From an uncultured Methanomicrobiales archaeon (GTDB taxonomy: Archaea; Halobacteriota; Methanomicrobia; Methanomicrobiales; Methanospirillaceae), in NCBI GenBank assembly GCA_949320185.1, contig CASGHK010000024.1, positions 1-64,000 on the forward strand: 64,000 nt of DNA, read 5' to 3'. The notes beneath the pieces are model-generated. The model was not told the DNA's origin and ran no database searches. It saw only the letters and a list, made by a program, of their open reading frames with translations. Positions 38,114 through 48,194 of the stretch are shown here, piece after piece. Position 1 is the stretch's first letter. Each line of letters opens with the position of its first letter. The translations under genes and the position numbers were made by a program.

Positions 38114-38767
38114 CTACTGAAGAGATACGAAATTTTTCATGATACGGATTCCACTCGAATGGCTCCGTTCCGGGTGACACTGGATTCCGATGATGTTGTC
38201 CTGCCGGACGACTGAGGGGAACGCGTAACCATAGGTCGTAGTTCCGATCACGCTCGTCTCCTCGACTCCCGTTAGATGATACGAATGAACGAAGTAAAAC
38301 CTGTCATCGAGAGAGATGCCGGTAAGAACTGGGTCATCTGAAGGTTTTACAGCATTCCAGCCCATATGGGGGATCTTTAACCGGTTCCCGTTCGGGCCAA
38401 ATCGGAACCGTACCGTTTCGGCATCGATCCAACCAAGCCCATTCACACCACCTTCCTCGCTCGTCCTGGAGAAGAGCTGCATTCCGAGGCAGATCCCGAG
38501 GATTGGTTTTTTCTTCTCCACGACCTCTTCTTCAAGTACCTGGATCAGGCCGGAAGCCTTCAGGTTTTCAATACCCTTTTTGAATGATCCTACCCCAGGA
38601 AGGATCAGCTTCTGTGCATTCTGGATCTCCTCAGGGTTCGAGGAGATCGTGGCGGTCACCCCAATCCGTCGAAAGGTATTTAGGATACTCCCAAGGTTTC
38701 CCATTCCGTAATCGATGACAGTAATCATCCAGTCATCCCCAGGGGTAGAACCCGTCCTTCCAATCAC
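38114..38767 (-). CDS. HisH-like glutaminase subunit of a sugar amidotransferase (HisH2)
   Basis: LPGVGSFKKGIENL, GICLGMQLF nucleophile, QCHPERS triad. Confidence 0.92.
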   Translation of the reverse strand: MIGRTGSTPGDDWMITVIDYGMGNLGSILNTFRRIGVTATISSNPEEIQNAQKLILPGVGSFKKGIENLKASGLIQVLEEEVVEKKKPILGICLGMQLFSRTSEEGGVNGLGWIDAETVRFRFGPNGNRLKIPHMGWNAVKPSDDPVLTGISLDDRFYFVHSYHLTGVEETSVIGTTTYGYAFPSVVRQDNIIGIQCHPERSHSSGIRIMKNFVSLQ

Positions 38768-39918
38768 TCACCCAGATATTTCTCATAGAAGACATGCGGT
38801 AGAAGGTTCAGGTTGCAGGCGATCTTTATCGGCAACCTGCACGCCCTGATTGCAGGATAATAACTCGGATAGTCCATATAACTTTTACGTGGGGCGTCCA
38901 TGATCTGCTGGAACTCCTCGGCAGAAAGGCCGAGTTTGGTGATCGTGTAATCGACGATCTCCGGATCAGAGTGATACGGCTTCTTAAGTTCCTCGAGGGC
39001 TTCTTCGCGACTCATCTGACCCGACCGAATCAGAGCAGAATACTCAAGTTTCCGCTTGTCGACGTTGAATTTCTTCGGCAGGTAGTACGATTGGAAGAAC
39101 TCGGTGTAGACCGATTCGTGGTGATGGCCACCGTAATACTTCCATCCGAGTTCAGTCTCGAGGACTCGATTGACCGTTGCGTGTTCGTACGGGACGAACT
39201 CTGGAACGTTTATGACCTGGATCCGCTTGATGAGCGTATTGAATACAAGTTCAGAAAGGCTCATGATCGGGAAACTGGTGATCTTCCGGGTCCCGAACCT
39301 CTCCTGAATTGCTCGGATGTAACGCCCGTCCATGTACGTCCACCCAATAGGAGCCACACCCTCCGTCCTGAATGAGTGGCCATTCAGGATATATCGGACG
39401 CCGTGCTCCTTCGCTGCTCGGTACAGAACCGAGAGGATTACATAGTCTGTGGGGACTTCGGCGTCGGAGACTGAAGCTCGGAGAAAAGACTTCTGCAGGT
39501 CTTTGAACTCCTCCCAGTCAGCGACATGGGTCTGGAGGTCAACATCAAGTGTATCAGTCGCTCTCTTGATATTGCTCACTGCAGTATCTGAATTCCAACC
39601 ATTATCAAAATGGACGGCAAGAGGTCGGAGGCCCATCGTCACGGCATAATACAGCGTATAGGTGCTGTCACGGCCACCACTCACCCCGACAATGCAATCG
39701 TACTCCCGTTTTCGTCCATCATGTTTGATCCGATCGATGATGGACTGGAATCGTCTCCTCCCGGATTCATCAAGGGGATGTTTCTTTTCTAACTCGTCAT
39801 GAATTCTGCAGAAGGTACAGATCCTGTTATCATCGAACTGGATTCCGGGTACTGTTGTATCCATGATACAGCGCGTACAGACCCTAACTGGAGGGGGATC
39901 GTGCATCGGATGCCACAT
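38764..39918 (-). CDS. N-acetyl sugar amidotransferase (WbpG/PseA-like)
   Basis: CTRCIMDTTVPGIQFD...CTFC zinc site and PP-loop CIVGVSGGRDSTYTLY. Confidence 0.94.
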   Translation of the reverse strand: MWHPMHDPPPVRVCTRCIMDTTVPGIQFDDNRICTFCRIHDELEKKHPLDESGRRRFQSIIDRIKHDGRKREYDCIVGVSGGRDSTYTLYYAVTMGLRPLAVHFDNGWNSDTAVSNIKRATDTLDVDLQTHVADWEEFKDLQKSFLRASVSDAEVPTDYVILSVLYRAAKEHGVRYILNGHSFRTEGVAPIGWTYMDGRYIRAIQERFGTRKITSFPIMSLSELVFNTLIKRIQVINVPEFVPYEHATVNRVLETELGWKYYGGHHHESVYTEFFQSYYLPKKFNVDKRKLEYSALIRSGQMSREEALEELKKPYHSDPEIVDYTITKLGLSAEEFQQIMDAPRKSYMDYPSYYPAIRACRLPIKIACNLNLLPHVFYEKYLGE

Positions 39919-40228
39919 CCAGTACCGGCTATTGCTTCGGGATTTAATAAAGAGACTGCTTCGTTTCTTCTCAAGGAACAGTTCGATCGCATTGGGAATA
40001 CCCGGACAGTTTCATTCATATCCGATTACCACGATTCCCTGCGTATTACGTATTCATCCTGTGGAAGGAGAGCACATGAGCGCGCGTGACCCGCACCCAT
40101 TCCAGTCGCCTCCGGGAATATTGCGATCCTCGTAGAACACCCTGCGGAGTCATCACGGGTGGTTGGGAAAAAGTACTGAAGGATCTCATTTTTTGCTGAC
40201 ATCCGATGAGACCGGGTGCAGGCAGACG

Positions 40229-41132
40229 CTGACTGCCGATGATCGCGAGACGATCGATGCATCTCATCATTGCGGCGACACAGTCTCGTCCATACATACA
40301 CGCTACCATATCAGTCGCGAGCGGGTCTTCCCGGTCCTTCGCTTCGCCCTGGTTCATGAAGCCCCTCAGGTCCTTCATTCAGCGTACCGGGCGAGGACCG
40401 TGCCCGCTGCTGTGGTATGTGCTTTTCCCGGCGCAAGTCTTATGCCGGATCTCCCAGCTCGGACCATGACCACTCTTTCGTCATTCCACCACCGGAAATG
40501 GCCGAATGATTCCGAAGACGAAGCGCATACGAAGGTTTATCGGATTCTGCGGAAAATTTACCCGACAGAACGTGCAAACAACAATTACCACGACCGATAT
40601 CGATCCGTTTCGAGCGGACTCATGTGATGAGTCGATGATAGGGTGACTGGAAACAGGTGACCATCGCCGGCCGAACGCAGTGGAAGATCGCGTTCCTCGA
40701 AGATGCTGACCGGTTCATCACCTGCTGCGGGCACAGTCTATCGCCGACGACGGAGGCGACCCTCATGGGTCTCGATACCGGGTTTCCGCGTCATGCTGCC
40801 GACCGAGATACTGATGGATCAAGGCTCGCAGTTCATCGCTACCCAGACGACCAAAACAGCGCATCACGCCTTTGGACGGTACCTGGAACACTATGCTATT
40901 CGACACATCGTCCCCAAGGAACTATCCGCAGACAGATGGTAAGACCCAAAGTTGTTTCAGGGAGATCGATCGGTTGATTGCAGCCGGATTCACCAGGGAT
41001 GAACTTGTCGACTGGCAGAAAAAAATCAAACCTCGTGCCAATGTAGACCACAGGATGCCCGAAACGGCCTTTGTTTATAATCTACCAACCGAACGGTTCC
41101 TCGGGTACGCACGGAAGTGGTTGTGTGAGTGA
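40229..41132 (+). pseudogene. Degenerate transposase with integrase-core (rve) domain
   Basis: Homologous pieces in several frames: LTADDRETIDASHHCGDTVSSIHTRYHISRERVF (HTH), QWKIAFLEDADRFITCCG, REILMDQGSQFIAT-like EILMDQGSQFIATQT, DWQKKIKPRANVDHRMPETAFVYNLPTERF; interrupted by stops and frameshifts. Confidence 0.85.
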
Positions 41133-41313
41133 AATGAATTCGGGGCTGAATAGAGGGGATCACCGGTTTAAGGTATTTGTCGATGGGCGAGGCACCATGA
41201 GAACAGAAAACACGGCTCACCGGAATACAGGACGTCCGAGATGCTATGTCGGACCCATGAAACGATATAATGCTTAGAGAGAGGATAGAAATATTGACAC
41301 CAAAGCAGGAGAT

Positions 41314-41329
41314 CAGCGCACGTGCGCTG
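41314..41329. promoter_or_regulatory. 16-bp perfect palindrome CAGCGCACGTGCGCTG upstream of FemAB-like gene
   Basis: Read directly; ends 20 nt before the ATG at 41350. Confidence 0.4.
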
Positions 41330-41349
41330 CGTCATACAAGGGCGTCTTG

Positions 41350-42333
41350 ATGAAAGAGATAATCGTCAGGAATCTTGAACCTGCAGATTACCAGGAATGG
41401 GACAGTTTCGTCGATCGTATTCCGCAGGGAACTGTCTTTCATAAAAGTACGTGGGTGTCCGCAATCTCTCAGGCGTTGAATCAACGGTTTTCAATCTTCG
41501 GCTGTTTCGAGAACGAACGATTGGTCGGGGGCTACGTTCTCTACCACACCAGATACATGGGTTTCTTCAGATCAACGAAGTCGACTGCCATGATGAGTAG
41601 TTTTGGTGGATTGATCGTGGATGGCGGAAGCAACATGAATTGCTTCAAACGAGAGAAGCAACACTGTGCGATCATCGGTGCCGTCCTCAGAGACCTTCGG
41701 TCCAGGAGGTTTCACTACGTCCTGTTCGAGCTCTCTCCATCATATCTGGACATCCGGCCGTTCATCTGGAACGGATGGCGGACCAACACCCGTTATTCAT
41801 ACGTTATATCGCCCGGGAAGGCGTTCTTCTCCAAGAGCGCACGGCGGCACATCCGACGCGCGGTGGAAGGAGACGTTTTCATCGAACAGACAACAGATAG
41901 CGAGTCGTATTACGAGCTCTTTTGTAACACCTATGCCCGTCAGGGGATATCGCCACCCCTGACACACGGTCAATTCGTACGACTCTATCATACGATTGAG
42001 GGAGCCGGACTCAGTCGCATGTGGGCGGCACGGACATCAGAGGGAGAATGGGCGGCAGCGGAGATACACCTGAAGGATGAAAAACGGACCTATGCCTGGT
42101 CCGCAGCTTCTGACATCGAGTTACGAAAGAGCGGGGCGAATTACCTGCTGCAGGAGACGATCTTTTCACAGGAAGCATCGGACGGGTTCGAGGAGAGCTA
42201 TCTCTTTACCGCAAACACTCCCAACCTGGCGAACTTTATGAAACAGTTCGGACCGGAACTCGCTCTATACCATCAGGTGTCGTATTCTCAAATACGCATG
42301 AACCGTTTCAATCATCCACAGCGTTCTGGATAG
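41350..42333 (+). CDS. FemAB/GNAT-like acyl- or aminoacyl-transferase
   Basis: VGGYVLYHTRYMGF, FSKSARRHIRRAVEG, GEWAAAEIHLKDEKRTYAWSAASDIELRKSGANYLLQE: FemAB/peptidoglycan-interpeptide-type double GNAT layout. Confidence 0.8.
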   Translation: MKEIIVRNLEPADYQEWDSFVDRIPQGTVFHKSTWVSAISQALNQRFSIFGCFENERLVGGYVLYHTRYMGFFRSTKSTAMMSSFGGLIVDGGSNMNCFKREKQHCAIIGAVLRDLRSRRFHYVLFELSPSYLDIRPFIWNGWRTNTRYSYVISPGKAFFSKSARRHIRRAVEGDVFIEQTTDSESYYELFCNTYARQGISPPLTHGQFVRLYHTIEGAGLSRMWAARTSEGEWAAAEIHLKDEKRTYAWSAASDIELRKSGANYLLQETIFSQEASDGFEESYLFTANTPNLANFMKQFGPELALYHQVSYSQIRMNRFNHPQRSG

Positions 42334-42459
42334 AGAAGCCATCCGAAATGAACCCTGAACCGAGAAGAACAGACAGTGATTGACCTTTTAACCTCGAGAT
42401 AGAGTCCGGGCAAGTCACTCGCCTTGATATCTGATCAGATCTATTCATTCGGGTTGTTC

Positions 42460-43446
42460 TTACGATATCAGGTTTCGGACACACTGGTTGAACCAGCACC
42501 GTTTTGACAGGAGCTCCAAATGAAAATATGGGACGAGATCGGGATTGAACTTGGCAGTGAACTCGGCAAGCTCCGGGACGTTTGCAGTCATCATAAAGAA
42601 CTCTGGGATTGAACGTGACCGGAGCGATTCGATGATCGTTGCGAGTAAGAGGAACACAGCGCCATTCAATTTTCTCTCAGGACGACTCGCAGCACTCCAG
42701 CGGTATGCCCGTTTTGCGTCACAGATGATCAGATCGGCTGCGAGGACCACCCCGTTGGAATCCCGGGCAACCCAGAGTTCTCCATCTCCTGTCCGCACCA
42801 GATCCTCGAATAGCGGCCTGAGCCGGTCAATATCGAAGAAAGGTATCAGTCCCTTCGATGCATACATCGCCTTCAAGAGTGCGGAGAAGAGGTCGATGTC
42901 CCGGGATCGCTCGACCTGGATGCCAAGGCGGGTGGCCAGCGAGATATGTTTTCGGGCCGTCCTAGAAAAATTTGGTTCCGAGGTCTGCAGTCGATACGTG
43001 TATTGAACACGACATTTCCAACCATTCCAGGTGAAGATACGAATATCATTGAGACCCGGAGGGGCCTGGATGACAATTTGATCGAACGCATCACGGTTGA
43101 ACTCTTCGCAGAGTGCTGTACCGAGAGCATGCAGCAGCCTTTCCCTCAGGAGCGAGGACGGTACACCGGACTGATCGACAACAAGGCCGCCATGCGGGCT
43201 GCATTCGTTAACGGAGGATGCCAACACCATGCCGGGCCACAGGCATTCAAGATACAACGAGCAGCCGCCGACCAGGGAGGTATCGTTAAAATATCCGTAA
43301 ATTCTTGGTTTTACGCCCATAATTCGACTGGTTTTCTCTAGCCAGTCCGATCGGTGAAAGTACGTCGCGTGTGCGACAGTGTCCACCAGATCGTCCCAGA
43401 GATGATACTCGTCCTGATTCAGAACCCTCATATCAGAAGAATGCAT
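42460..43446 (-). CDS. FemAB/GNAT-like acyl- or aminoacyl-transferase, paralog of the previous gene
   Basis: Parallel motifs: LVGGCSLY, FSRTARKHISLATRLG, AADLIICDAKRAYRWSAASRPERKLNGAVFLL, MMTANVPELAEFTAKFNPDLVPYF. Confidence 0.8.
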   Translation of the reverse strand: MHSSDMRVLNQDEYHLWDDLVDTVAHATYFHRSDWLEKTSRIMGVKPRIYGYFNDTSLVGGCSLYLECLWPGMVLASSVNECSPHGGLVVDQSGVPSSLLRERLLHALGTALCEEFNRDAFDQIVIQAPPGLNDIRIFTWNGWKCRVQYTYRLQTSEPNFSRTARKHISLATRLGIQVERSRDIDLFSALLKAMYASKGLIPFFDIDRLRPLFEDLVRTGDGELWVARDSNGVVLAADLIICDAKRAYRWSAASRPERKLNGAVFLLLATIIESLRSRSIPEFFMMTANVPELAEFTAKFNPDLVPYFHLELLSKRCWFNQCVRNLIS

Positions 43447-44310
43447 GCGGAACCTTCGAGGTCAAGCGAGTACTGTTAGGCCATCTCATCTCTGTTGATG
43501 ACATGTGTCGAATGCCTGGATGCCCCAGTATCTTTCCTTGGAACACATCCCTCATGAGTCGACACAGGCTTGTACGGATGATGAATAGACAACGAGAAAA
43601 GAGACCGAATGACCAGCATTGGAGCCGAATTGTGACCATGAGGACGACCATGGCGGGACACCACGAGCTGAGGAGAACCAGATAGGGGTAATGAAGCGAT
43701 GCGGAAGGGTAGTCCGTCAACCGGATGGTGTTCCGGAAAAACATGTGGGAATTTTCCCGAAAAGGGAGTTCTGAGGGATCATTCGTTGGACCATCAGTTC
43801 CACTCGTCTCCTGAAGAGTGGATGCAATCCACATTGACAATTCCTCGAATCCTGTTAGAGTCTATGATGTTAATAAAGCTTCTCCGCGGTTCGAGAGAGA
43901 AGAGTTCGGACGGTCAAGGTACCTGCTTCTTTTGACAAGGGTAGTAAGTACTCAATCTTGTTGGCCGGGATGACCAGAACCCCTCGTAGAGGGAGAGTAA
44001 ACTTCCATGAAAGGAGAAAATGATAGAGTAGAGGTACAATTGGTCCAAACGTTGAGCCGAGTGGTACATGACATCGAAACAATACTTTTCAAAACAAGGG
44101 CATTCATCGACTGGACGAGAGTCCCTCGTCTTCATTGGTCTTCCCGACGAGAGGGAGTGCCGGCATCAAGAATACTCAGGCGTGACTTGGTTCACCAGGC
44201 GACCCGATCTCTCGATAAGAGGGCGTGAATTATCCGATCTCCCAGGATAGAAGAGATATGGGACGGGGAACGGAGTTGGAGGTTGATACGTTCCATTCAC
44301 ACATGAATGA

Positions 44311-45900
44311 TCAATACCACGAGCTCTCCTTGTTCTCCTGTTGCATGTCGAAGAGCAGGGCAAAAAGAAGGCACTGAATTCCGAGGGCAAACAGGATGAG
44401 GGAGCTGATGCCCGGGACGAACATGGATTGACCGTTAATGATTGAAAAATAAAGCGCGTACATGGCGCCGATCATTCCGATTAATATGAATCCCAATCCG
44501 ATGAAGAAGAAGAAGACGAGGGGGTGAAAACTCAGAACTATATACTTCATCTCGAGCCTCCGGAGGAAGTCCTTGAGGAGCAGACCTGAGACTCGGATAA
44601 TATAGGTGTGGTACTTGATCTTGCTCTTTTCGAGTCCGTATCGAGCGGGATGAGGGATGTTCATGATACGGAAACCGTAAATGTTCAGCCACACAAGCAG
44701 GTCATTGCAATACCCATATCGCGGATAGACGTGATCGAGGTCAATCCGCTCGAGAGCCCGTGCGGAGATAGCCGTATATCCGTTCTGGGGATCAACCATC
44801 TGCCAGTAGCCGGATGCGATCTTGGTGAGCAGAGTGAGGATCACATTTCCGCCGAACCTCCACAGGCTCATACTCTTCCTGTATTCCGGGTTGATAAGAC
44901 GGTTGCCCATCGTGTAGTCGCATCGTCCGTTTACGATCGGATCCAGGAGGTCCGGCAAGAACCTGGGGTCCATCTGGTTGTCGCCAGCCATGACCGCAAT
45001 TACCTGCATGTCGTCAGCCAGCGCGACCTTGTACCCCGAAACGATGGCGGCCCCGACGCCCCTATTGGTATCATGATGAATTGGAACAATGGAAGGATCC
45101 TGCGAGGCATAGTAATCGATGATCTCACCGGTCCGGTCGTTCGAACAATCGTTCACGACATAGACGTTTGTAACGAAGTCAGGGATACTCGACAGCGTCT
45201 CCCCGATCAGAAGTTCCTCGTTATAAGCCGGCACGACAACTGCGACCCGTTGATCCCGGTATAACGGGATGAATCCTCCCCCTCGCCGTGGTCGCTCGTA
45301 CTTGAGTGGAACAGGGACCTCTCGTATAGTGAGGCCGCGATTGGAGAAGAGGGTGATCATCGTGGACTCGAACAGGTCAGAGTCCGGAAGAAGGTCAAGA
45401 TGACTAATGGCCTGTACACTGAGGGCCCGAAACCGCGAATCCGGATCGGTGCTTCGGAAGACATAGTCGTCGCTCAGAATTTCTTCACGCTCGATGCCTC
45501 CATCCGGAGAGAATGGAGGAATGGTCTTCCTGCCAAAAAATTCCCGGGAGCCGATGACCAGATCGGCCTTTCCAGAGAGTACTGGGGACGCCACCCGGAA
45601 GATATCTTGGACCAGGGGGCCGCTCTGGCTATCGATCAGGACGACAGATCGGCATCCCCGCTCCAGAGCCCGTCTGCAACCAACGAGGATCGAATAGACC
45701 CGGCCGTTCCCTCCATACGAATCGACAGAGAGGACGTCGGCTCCAGCATGCCGCGCTATTTCAGCTGTCCTGTCCTGAGAAACGTCATCGACGACGATCA
45801 CGGTATTTACCATCTGCCGAGTCAGGAGGACAAGGCTACCGATGGTGCTCTCATCGTTCTTCGTCGGAATGACGACAGCGAGCTCAGATTCTGGGTTCAT
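44311..45900 (-). CDS. Tandem-domain glycosyltransferase family 2 protein with C-terminal TM segments
   Basis: Two GT2 starts in one chain: LAVVIPTKNDESTIGSLV...VDDVSQDRT and VAVVVPAYNEELLIGETL...VNDCSNDRT; C-terminal two TMs. Confidence 0.9.
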   Translation of the reverse strand: MNPESELAVVIPTKNDESTIGSLVLLTRQMVNTVIVVDDVSQDRTAEIARHAGADVLSVDSYGGNGRVYSILVGCRRALERGCRSVVLIDSQSGPLVQDIFRVASPVLSGKADLVIGSREFFGRKTIPPFSPDGGIEREEILSDDYVFRSTDPDSRFRALSVQAISHLDLLPDSDLFESTMITLFSNRGLTIREVPVPLKYERPRRGGGFIPLYRDQRVAVVVPAYNEELLIGETLSSIPDFVTNVYVVNDCSNDRTGEIIDYYASQDPSIVPIHHDTNRGVGAAIVSGYKVALADDMQVIAVMAGDNQMDPRFLPDLLDPIVNGRCDYTMGNRLINPEYRKSMSLWRFGGNVILTLLTKIASGYWQMVDPQNGYTAISARALERIDLDHVYPRYGYCNDLLVWLNIYGFRIMNIPHPARYGLEKSKIKYHTYIIRVSGLLLKDFLRRLEMKYIVLSFHPLVFFFFIGLGFILIGMIGAMYALYFSIINGQSMFVPGISSLILFALGIQCLLFALLFDMQQENKESSWY

Positions 45901-46405
45901 GTCAGTTAATACAGGCTATGATTCAGGAATCAGGAAGAACAACTGGAATGGACTGCAGAGCCCGGCGTCCGTTCAGGCACTCGAATCTCAGACCGTTAGC
46001 CGTACTCAGCTCGATCCCTTTGGTTGAAGACGGCGTAAGAAATCCTCCAGGCAAGAATCGTTTAACCCCAGTCTCCCTCTATTCTTACTACCATTTCGAG
46101 GTATGATGAACGCGATCGTCATAGTTCTCCCTGCCTGTATATTTGTTTGTCGAGTCATGGTAGGTTTTTATAATAATTATAAGCATATGTTTTTATTCTT
46201 CCTTCGATCTGGTCGTCATCCATACATCGGAAAGTGATTGAACGCGGTTTTGCTGGAATAATTGATACTGTGACTCTTTCGAAACCACGGAATTTCCAAC
46301 ACCGCTCAACAATCCTCCCGGTTTAAGATACAGCAGGTATCGGGCGCGACTTCAACGCTGGATTAAATAAATAAATTTAAATAATATCGATCCATCCGAT
46401 GGTGC

Positions 46406-47374
46406 ATGGATATCGGTGTATTCGGAACCGGCCAGATGGGCCAAAATCATGTTCGATTATACTCCATGATGAAAGAGATCGATTCTGTTCGTGTTTTTGA
46501 CCTCGACCGGAATGCCGCTCAAAGGGTTGCAGAGCAGAACGGAGCAAGCATCTCTGACACGCCTGATGATCTTCTGAACAGGGTTGACGCGGTCAGTATC
46601 TGTGTTCCAACGCTGTACCATCTCGAGATCGCGAAGCAAGCGATTGAACACCACGTTCCAATGCTCATCGAAAAGCCCATCTGCAATAATGTTCGGGATG
46701 CCCGAAAACTTTGTTCCATCGCACCCCCGGAGCTCATCATTGGAGTTGGACATATTGAACGTTTCAATCCGATCGTCACCGAACTGAAAAAGATCATCCA
46801 GAAGCCCCTGTTTATTGAAGCCCGCCGTCATAACCCCTCCTCAAAGCGGATAATCGGCACATCCGTCGTGGAAGATCTGATGATCCACGACGTCGATGTG
46901 ATGACGTATCTTTTTGACTCGTTTGATTGCGAGATCTCCAGTCTAGGCACCCCCGACATATGCTCTGCCCTGCTCTCTTTCAAAGGAGTCCCGGTATCAC
47001 TATCAGCCAGTAGAAAGTCATCAAAAAAGATCCGTTCGATCTACATCGAAGAGGACGAACTGACAATAGAAGGAGATTTTATGAAGCAGGAGGTGACCGT
47101 ATACCGACGACCGGAGACGTATGAATCGATTAATGAGCGATACGTGCAGGAAAACGTGATCGAGAAAGTGCTTGTCAACCACATCGAGCCGCTTCAGAGA
47201 GAGCTCGCTGTCTTTATCCGTTGCGTCCGAGAGGGACACCCCTTCCCAATTAGTAAACAGGAAGGTTTACGCAACCTTGAAATCTGTGAAAGGATTGCAC
47301 AATGCTTCATCGGTAGTCGCTCACGAAGAGGAGGTTCGAGGACTTCGAAACCGGTTGCCAGCTCGACGTCATGA
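46406..47374 (+). CDS. Gfo/Idh/MocA family oxidoreductase
   Basis: IGVFGTGQMGQNHVRLY Rossmann motif, IEKPICNNVRDARKL, VGHIERFNPIV. Confidence 0.93.
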   Translation: MDIGVFGTGQMGQNHVRLYSMMKEIDSVRVFDLDRNAAQRVAEQNGASISDTPDDLLNRVDAVSICVPTLYHLEIAKQAIEHHVPMLIEKPICNNVRDARKLCSIAPPELIIGVGHIERFNPIVTELKKIIQKPLFIEARRHNPSSKRIIGTSVVEDLMIHDVDVMTYLFDSFDCEISSLGTPDICSALLSFKGVPVSLSASRKSSKKIRSIYIEEDELTIEGDFMKQEVTVYRRPETYESINERYVQENVIEKVLVNHIEPLQRELAVFIRCVREGHPFPISKQEGLRNLEICERIAQCFIGSRSRRGGSRTSKPVASSTS

Positions 47375-47795
47375 TCCTGTTGACCGATGTATTAACCCAT
47401 TCACCCTCCAGAAACCTTTAGAGTTGAGGAGACGGGCGAAGGGGGAGGTGATCAAGGGTCAGATCGCTGTCCAAGATCTGGTTATCATCATCTTTACTCA
47501 ACGTATAAACACGGATGACACCCCTCTGGGATTGCGCCTCCGATACTGGTTTCATCTTCAACGCAATCAGGCGGATCGTCAATATCTATGGCAGCAAAAG
47601 TCACAACCCCCACGCGGCATGCAGGGGCGTGGGTCTGGCATGGCTGGGCAACATGCAGCATGTCGTCGATAGATAGCATTAATATTTGTTGTTCACCATT
47701 ACTTTCCATCTTTTAACGCCCAACTGTATGCTTCCAGAAAATTTGGAATAGCCAGGGATAGGACTGCGGGGTTAACAAGAGAGTAGGAGTGAAGC

Positions 47796-48194
47796 ATGAG
47801 CGAGGAGAACATGCAGGCGTTCAGTCGAGCCTGTGCCAGGCAGAACAGCGTCGAGGAGATACTGGACGGACTCGAAAGAGGCCCTGAAGGGGAGTTCATC
47901 TACTTTCTGAATGAGGCCAGCCTGGCCGACTGCATTGACTGGGACCTCACTCCTCTCGAATGGGTCCGGGGCCTCAACCTGGCGCTTCTGTATAAACTCG
48001 CAGAGCCGGCGCGGGACTGGGAGGAGGCGGATTCAACGGCAAAGGCCCTCAGGAGGTTCGAAATAGCCGTGGACACCCGGGAGGACAAGGACGGGTTCTT
48101 CCACTTCAGCGTTCTCAGAGGGCGAACCATCCTTGAGCAGATGACCCATGCTCACCCTCGTGTCCGTCTTCCCGAAACCGAAGAGACGGAGTAG
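47796..48194 (+). CDS. Hypothetical protein
   Basis: 132-aa ORF with good local codon usage and no competing ORF; no recognised domain. Confidence 0.6.
   Translation: MSEENMQAFSRACARQNSVEEILDGLERGPEGEFIYFLNEASLADCIDWDLTPLEWVRGLNLALLYKLAEPARDWEEADSTAKALRRFEIAVDTREDKDGFFHFSVLRGRTILEQMTHAHPRVRLPETEETE

Noticed and set aside
37309-38767. HisF/HisH pair as a second histidine biosynthesis locus
   Set aside because: Adjacent WbpG-like PP-loop gene, glycan context and loss of the first HisF catalytic Asp point to sugar amidotransfer; canonical hisF is at 19404-20210.
47172-47672. 166-aa plus-strand ORF beyond the Gfo/Idh gene
   Set aside because: Overlaps the oxidoreductase out of frame and has no domain resemblance; the non-overlapping part could not be matched to any family.
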